Origin: Microtetraspora sp. NBRC 16547
Lineage (GTDB): Bacteria; Actinomycetota; Actinomycetes; Streptosporangiales; Streptosporangiaceae
Direction of reading: 5' to 3'
Assembly: GCF_030268965.1 (NCBI RefSeq)
Contig: NZ_BSSE01000008.1
Location: forward strand, 186,001-250,000
DNA length: 64,000 bases
Every line of letters begins with the position of its first letter. The stretch's first letter is position 1. The notes beneath the pieces were generated by a model. It worked only from the letters and a program-made list of their open reading frames with translations, did not search any database and had not been told where the DNA came from. Position numbers and translations under genes: made by a program. Shown piece after piece: positions 60,341 to 64,000 of the stretch.

Positions 60341-61744
60341 GTGATCGGCACCCTTCCGGAAGGTTCATCCAAGATTCGGGTGTTACGCGGGGTCGTGTCT
60401 CGTAGGCCGGGTTTGCTGGTTCCGGCATCGCTACGACGGGTCACCGGGCCGATATTGGCGGGCGCGGCGGCGGTGGCGATCGCAGCCATTCTCGACCACG
60501 CCGTCCTGCATGTCGGCTTCAACGCGTTCCTGCTCGGGCCGATCGCGCTGATCGCGGGGACGGTCGCCGTAGTACTCAGCGCGTCTCAACCGGATCAGCA
60601 TCTGCATCACCTCACCGCCGAAGATCATGCTGAGCTGTACGACCTGGTCCACGACGTCGCCGACGCGCTGGCGGTGCGGCGGCCGCGGCGGATCTCGGTG
60701 TGGGCACACCCAGACTCAGTGGCTGTACGCCCACTGCCGTGGAGGAGCGAGCTGTGGCTGGGCTTGCCGTACCTCACCGAAATGAGCTCCGACGAACTCA
60801 GGGCAGTGATCGCGTATGAGCTCACCCTCCTCAAGCTGCGCCGATCCTGTCTTGTGAACGCAGCCCTTTCGTTCTTGCACGAGGAGGTGCCGCGCGGAGG
60901 TGGCCTGCCCGTAGAGGTCGAGATGCTGGCGATGGCCGCGATCAAGGAGGCGGACGCGGCTGCGGTACGCATCGCGGGCGAACGCGTCACCACCGCGGCG
61001 CTCTGGCGAGGTGGGCTGATCTCCTACTCGTTCACGTGGTTCGCCGTCCGCTATGCCTGGCCGATGGCGGGCCTGCGCTGGTATCCATCCGATCTGTATG
61101 TGGGCTGGCGCTGGAAAGTACACCACGATGATCTGCATGGCAGATTCATCCGCCATCTCCTCGAAGATGAGCGGCCCTTCGGCATGAAGGCCAGGGTCAC
61201 TGTGATCGGAGGAGAGCAGGGAGAGGTCCTCCCGGTCGTGGTCGGCGTATTGCCGACCGGACTGCCTAAGGAGATCGAAGCTCGGCTGGCGCGAGCCTAT
61301 CTGCGCGAGGAGTTTCCCGCGCAGTACGTCAAGTCGGTAGCCTTCGCCACCTTGCCTGACACGATTTGGGATGCTGTGTTCGAGCAGCAACTCGCTGATG
61401 TGTCGGAGGCCTTGGCACGCGTTCTCAACAAGGCCACGGTGACCCCTCGCGACGTTCTCGACATAGTGGTCACCGGCCGGGTAGGAGAGATCACCTGGGA
61501 TCACCGCGACTGGTTGTGCACACATTCCACGCCGGAAGTCTGCGTGCTGTTCCCGCTCCTCCACCACGCGCTTCGGTCTGGCGGTTACCGATACGAGCAT
61601 CCCCTGAGGCAGCGCCTACTGGTCTCGGATGATGGCCGGCGTGTGGACGTTGTGGCGCTCGCTGAACAAGTGGCGGGCGGCGGACCGGTGCCGGATTGGC
61701 TACCGCTTGGCGGAGAAAGCCCGGACCTGTCGCGGAGATCGTAG
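60341..61744 (+). CDS. M48-like membrane protein without the HExxH motif
   Basis: This 467-residue protein starts at GTG and has two membrane segments (GPILAGAAAVAIAAILDHAV and LLGPIALIAGTVAVVL). The following domain copies the M48 zinc-peptidase plan: LHHLTAEDHAELYDLVHDVA, RRISVWAHPDSV, LWLGLPYLTEMSSDELRAVI and then AYELTLLKLR where M48 enzymes have AHExxH. Tyr159 and Leu163 replace both zinc-ligand histidines; Glu160 remains. It is probably a proteolytically dead family member. The C-terminal part is soluble and unassigned. No operon partner is visible. Confidence 0.7.
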   Translation: MIGTLPEGSSKIRVLRGVVSRRPGLLVPASLRRVTGPILAGAAAVAIAAILDHAVLHVGFNAFLLGPIALIAGTVAVVLSASQPDQHLHHLTAEDHAELYDLVHDVADALAVRRPRRISVWAHPDSVAVRPLPWRSELWLGLPYLTEMSSDELRAVIAYELTLLKLRRSCLVNAALSFLHEEVPRGGGLPVEVEMLAMAAIKEADAAAVRIAGERVTTAALWRGGLISYSFTWFAVRYAWPMAGLRWYPSDLYVGWRWKVHHDDLHGRFIRHLLEDERPFGMKARVTVIGGEQGEVLPVVVGVLPTGLPKEIEARLARAYLREEFPAQYVKSVAFATLPDTIWDAVFEQQLADVSEALARVLNKATVTPRDVLDIVVTGRVGEITWDHRDWLCTHSTPEVCVLFPLLHHALRSGGYRYEHPLRQRLLVSDDGRRVDVVALAEQVAGGGPVPDWLPLGGESPDLSRRS

Positions 61745-62018
61745 AGATCGCCCTCCATCGCTCGCCGCTCGCCTCGCGCGACCTCCGCAGCCCGGGTGCC
61801 CGACCGGCTGGCGACGGGCCTGTCCCTGGGCGAGGAACACCCCAACGCGCTGGCAAGCCGCAACAACCCTCGCCCTCGTGTCGGATTGCGCGCGATCTCG
61901 ATCGCGGTGCCAGCATGTCGTTCTGCCACGAGCCGAGTTGCCGCCAGCCGCCATCTGTGATCCGCAGCTCAGGTGCGTTGAATGGAGCCTGGCGGAATAC
62001 GGTTGCCGGTCTGTGAGC

Positions 62019-63350
62019 TCAGTTCGACAACGTCCGTGCAGGTCCGGATGGTTCGGCCGTGTCGTGCCCAGGAGTGCCCTCGTTCCTGCCGGTCGTCCGC
62101 TCGACGAGGGCCTCGAGTTCGGCGACCGCTCGGTCGGTGGCCGTTTCGGCGGCGATCTCGGCCGCCAGTCGCTGCGCTTCGCGCTGGTAGGAGGGCTCGT
62201 GGAGGACACGGTCGACCGCCCGGGCGATCGTGCGGGGTGAGGCGTTCTTGCTCACAGTGATCCCGGCGCCGGCGAGTTCGACATGCCGTGCCACCTCGAC
62301 CTGGTCGCGCCCGAGCGGCACGCAGACCAGGGGGACCCCGGCGGCCAGGGACTTGACGGCCGTCCCGTGGCCGGCGTGCGTGATCGTCACTGCGGCGTGG
62401 CGCAGCGCGGTGCTGTGCGGAGCGGCTGCGGTGACCAGGACGTTGCCGGGCGCGCGGACCGTCGCCGGGTCCACGGCCGGGCCGGTGGTCAGCAGCCCGC
62501 GCACCGGCAGCGTGCCGAGGGCTTCGGCGATGCGCTCGAGTTGCGTGCGCTGGTTCATGAACGATGAGCTCAGGCTGGCCAGAACCAGCGGTGCGTCACC
62601 TTCCGGCAGCTCCAGTTCCCCGGCCCAGGCCGGGTCATCGAGCCGTGGGCCGACGTGCCGCACGTAGGCGGGGAAGCGCCTGCTGGGGTAGTCCAGCGCA
62701 CGCGGGGACAGCACGAGCAGCCGGTCGACGCGACCGAACGCGTCGATCACCGAGTCCACCGGCGATAGGCCGTGCGCGGCGCGGGCGGCGTTCAGCGCCG
62801 GCAGTCCCTTCCCCCACGGTTTGGGGATCAGCTGTGTCAGCACCCGATCGCGCAGGCGCCCCAGCACGCCCGAGGCGGGGGCGAGGCCCGGACCGGGCGG
62901 TGGTGCCCCCGGAGTGGGGAACGGATAAAGGGTCGTCGCCAGCGAGGCCACGGGGATCCCGGCGGCCTCGCCGCCGGTGAGCGCGCCGAGCAGCATGTGC
63001 TCAGCAACCAGCACGTCGGCCGGGCGGGCACGCAACTCGGCCAGCGTGTCCCGGGCGTAGTCGGCCGCGGGGCCGCAGACAATGCGATCTCTCAGCCGTG
63101 CGAACGCGCCGATCGGCGTGCGGGCCTCGAAGTCCTTGATGACGTCCTTGGCCGGATCGGTGGCGTCGCCCTGGGGCGCCGTGGTCCAGGCGATCGGTTC
63201 CACACCGCTGGCGGCGACTTCCTCGTGCAGTGACCTGTCAGCCAGCACCCGGACGCCGTGGCCGCGTTCGTGCAGCGCGCGGGCGATCGACAGGACGGGC
63301 GGCACGGCTCCGCCGCCGGACCAGGTGGCAAACAGGAAGTTCTTACGCAT
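62019..63350 (-). CDS. GT1-family glycosyltransferase (MGT-like)
   Basis: This 443-residue enzyme has a GT-B fold: N-terminal FLFATWSGGGAVPPVLSIAR, ALHERGHGVRVLADRSLHEE, and the C-terminal donor-binding domain with VTAAAPHSTALRHAAVTITH, AGHGTAVKSLAAGVPLVCVP and LGRDQVEVARHVELAGAG, which is the GT1 signature (H-AGHGT...P-RDQ). Such enzymes glycosylate macrolides, flavonoids and similar small molecules, often for drug inactivation. It overlaps its TetR regulator by 8 nt in one operon, so ligand-induced detoxification is likely. Acceptor and sugar are unknown. Confidence 0.9.
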   Translation of the reverse strand: MRKNFLFATWSGGGAVPPVLSIARALHERGHGVRVLADRSLHEEVAASGVEPIAWTTAPQGDATDPAKDVIKDFEARTPIGAFARLRDRIVCGPAADYARDTLAELRARPADVLVAEHMLLGALTGGEAAGIPVASLATTLYPFPTPGAPPPGPGLAPASGVLGRLRDRVLTQLIPKPWGKGLPALNAARAAHGLSPVDSVIDAFGRVDRLLVLSPRALDYPSRRFPAYVRHVGPRLDDPAWAGELELPEGDAPLVLASLSSSFMNQRTQLERIAEALGTLPVRGLLTTGPAVDPATVRAPGNVLVTAAAPHSTALRHAAVTITHAGHGTAVKSLAAGVPLVCVPLGRDQVEVARHVELAGAGITVSKNASPRTIARAVDRVLHEPSYQREAQRLAAEIAAETATDRAVAELEALVERTTGRNEGTPGHDTAEPSGPARTLSN

Positions 63351-63945
63351 CGTGTCTCTTTCGGGGGTCGATCGAGGTCAACAGGTCGCGCATGGCACGT
63401 TCGGCGTCCTCACGCGACAGGCCGAGGTCGCGCCGCCACAGCTTCCACAGATAGACGTCCGTGGCGGCGTAGTGCAGGTTCAGCGCATGCTCGCGGGCGG
63501 GTCCCGGGGCCGGGAGGCGGTCGGCGAAGACCCGTTCCAGCCACGCCCGATGCTGGCCGCGCGCGTGAGCGGCCGCCCGGGCGATCGCCGGGACACGGTC
63601 CATCTGCGCGGTCCAGAGCACGTTGGCGTCGCCGTGCCGCTCGTAGTCCGCGAAGAGCACGGCCACGATCGCCGCTACATCACCGGTCGGCGCCTGACGG
63701 GTGACCGCCGCTTGCGACGCCACCCAGTCGGCGACGGCATCGGCGAGCCCGTCCTTGCCGTCGAAGTGGTTGACGATGGTCTGCACCGACACGCCCGCCT
63801 CGTCTGCGATGTGCTGCAGCGTGACGTCGTCGTACCACCGCTGCATCCATAGCGCGACCGCAGCTTCGAGGATGCGCGCGCGTGTGGTCTCCACAGCCGC
63901 GGCGCGGGCACCCATACGGTACGGGCGCCTGGCCTTACTTTCCAT
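63343..63945 (-). CDS. TetR family transcriptional regulator
   Basis: This 200-residue protein starts MESKARRPYRMGARAAAVET. The helix-turn-helix is RARILEAAVALWMQRWYDDV, TLQHIADEAGVSVQTIVNHF. The C-terminal domain is helical, with DANVLWTAQMDRVPAIARAA. It precedes and overlaps the glycosyltransferase gene and probably represses it and itself. No ribosome-binding site precedes the ATG; the promoter-like sequence immediately upstream suggests a leaderless transcript. A start 12 codons earlier (63981) lies in that promoter and is less likely. Confidence 0.88.
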   Translation of the reverse strand: MESKARRPYRMGARAAAVETTRARILEAAVALWMQRWYDDVTLQHIADEAGVSVQTIVNHFDGKDGLADAVADWVASQAAVTRQAPTGDVAAIVAVLFADYERHGDANVLWTAQMDRVPAIARAAAHARGQHRAWLERVFADRLPAPGPAREHALNLHYAATDVYLWKLWRRDLGLSREDAERAMRDLLTSIDPRKRHDA

Positions 63946-63954
63946 GGAGTCATA

Positions 63955-63981
63955 TCTATATTCAATTGCTAGGCCAGTCAA
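63955..63981 (-). promoter_or_regulatory. Candidate promoter of TetR-glycosyltransferase operon
   Basis: On the minus strand TTGACT (63976-63981) is followed at about 15-17 bp by TATAGATAT, close to sigma-70-type -35 and -10 boxes, about 10 bp before the ATG. The short distance implies a leaderless mRNA. Confidence 0.45.
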
Positions 63982-64000
63982 ACGAAAGTGGACCAGAAGG

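Noticed and set aside
61745-62018. Open frames between the M48-like gene and the glycosyltransferase
   Set aside because: No motif or ribosome-binding site; convergent intergenic space.

Overview
The window is high-GC actinobacterial DNA with GTG starts, tightly overlapping operons, Tat signal peptides, an F420/luciferase-like oxidoreductase, an ECF41 sigma factor and a GT39 mannosyltransferase. The overall look fits the Streptosporangiales (Nonomuraea-like), but the taxon is inferred from style, not from a marker gene.

Layout. 1-11.7 kb is mixed accessory DNA: a GNAT acetyltransferase cut by the window edge, a conserved hypothetical, a divergent alpha/beta hydrolase and TetR pair with two palindromic operators, a sensor kinase/response regulator pair, a CPBP protease, a frameshifted gene, a transposase remnant, and a secreted phosphoesterase fused to a PQQ-type propeller. 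11.9-43.5 kb is an orphan NRPS-PKS cluster. On the + strand a carrier protein, a glycine NRPS carrying a hollowed-out KS-AT relic, a type II thioesterase and a luciferase-like monooxygenase overlap one another. On the - strand about 25.6 kb forms one overlapping operon: thioesterase-PPTase fusion, A-T-C-A-T, KS-AT-KR-DH-ACP, MbtH, C-A(Ser)-T, C-A(basic)-T, C-A(Ser)-T, C-A(Ser)-T-TE, MFS exporter. I infer a Ser-rich peptide with one malonate-extended, probably vinylogous, residue. I cannot match it to a known compound.

44.3-48.2 kb holds a CoA-transferase, a DUF2716-like protein and a succinate-semialdehyde dehydrogenase ending in a very strong terminator. 48.4-51.5 kb is the selenocysteine machinery: tRNA-Sec(UCA), selA, selB. 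Directly convergent with it (51.5-55.0 kb) lies a six-gene, methylamine-utilisation-like envelope redox operon. One of its membrane-protein genes is interrupted by an in-frame TGA. A hairpin with loop GGUCU begins 25 nt downstream. This is a candidate new selenoprotein beside its own decoding genes and, in my view, the most interesting item in the window.

55.7-64 kb carries an integrase fragment, a carboxymuconolactone decarboxylase-like gene with its ECF41 sigma factor and a textbook ECF41 promoter, a protein O-mannosyltransferase, a Tat-exported beta-carbonic anhydrase, an M48-like protein without its metal ligands, and a glycosyltransferase/TetR pair.

Three copies of a tRNA-Arg(UCU) anticodon-loop/3'-half sequence (near 1.32, 11.70 and 55.68 kb), none with a 5' half, look like attachment-site scars. 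The third abuts a truncated integrase. They may bound imported segments of about 10 and 44 kb.
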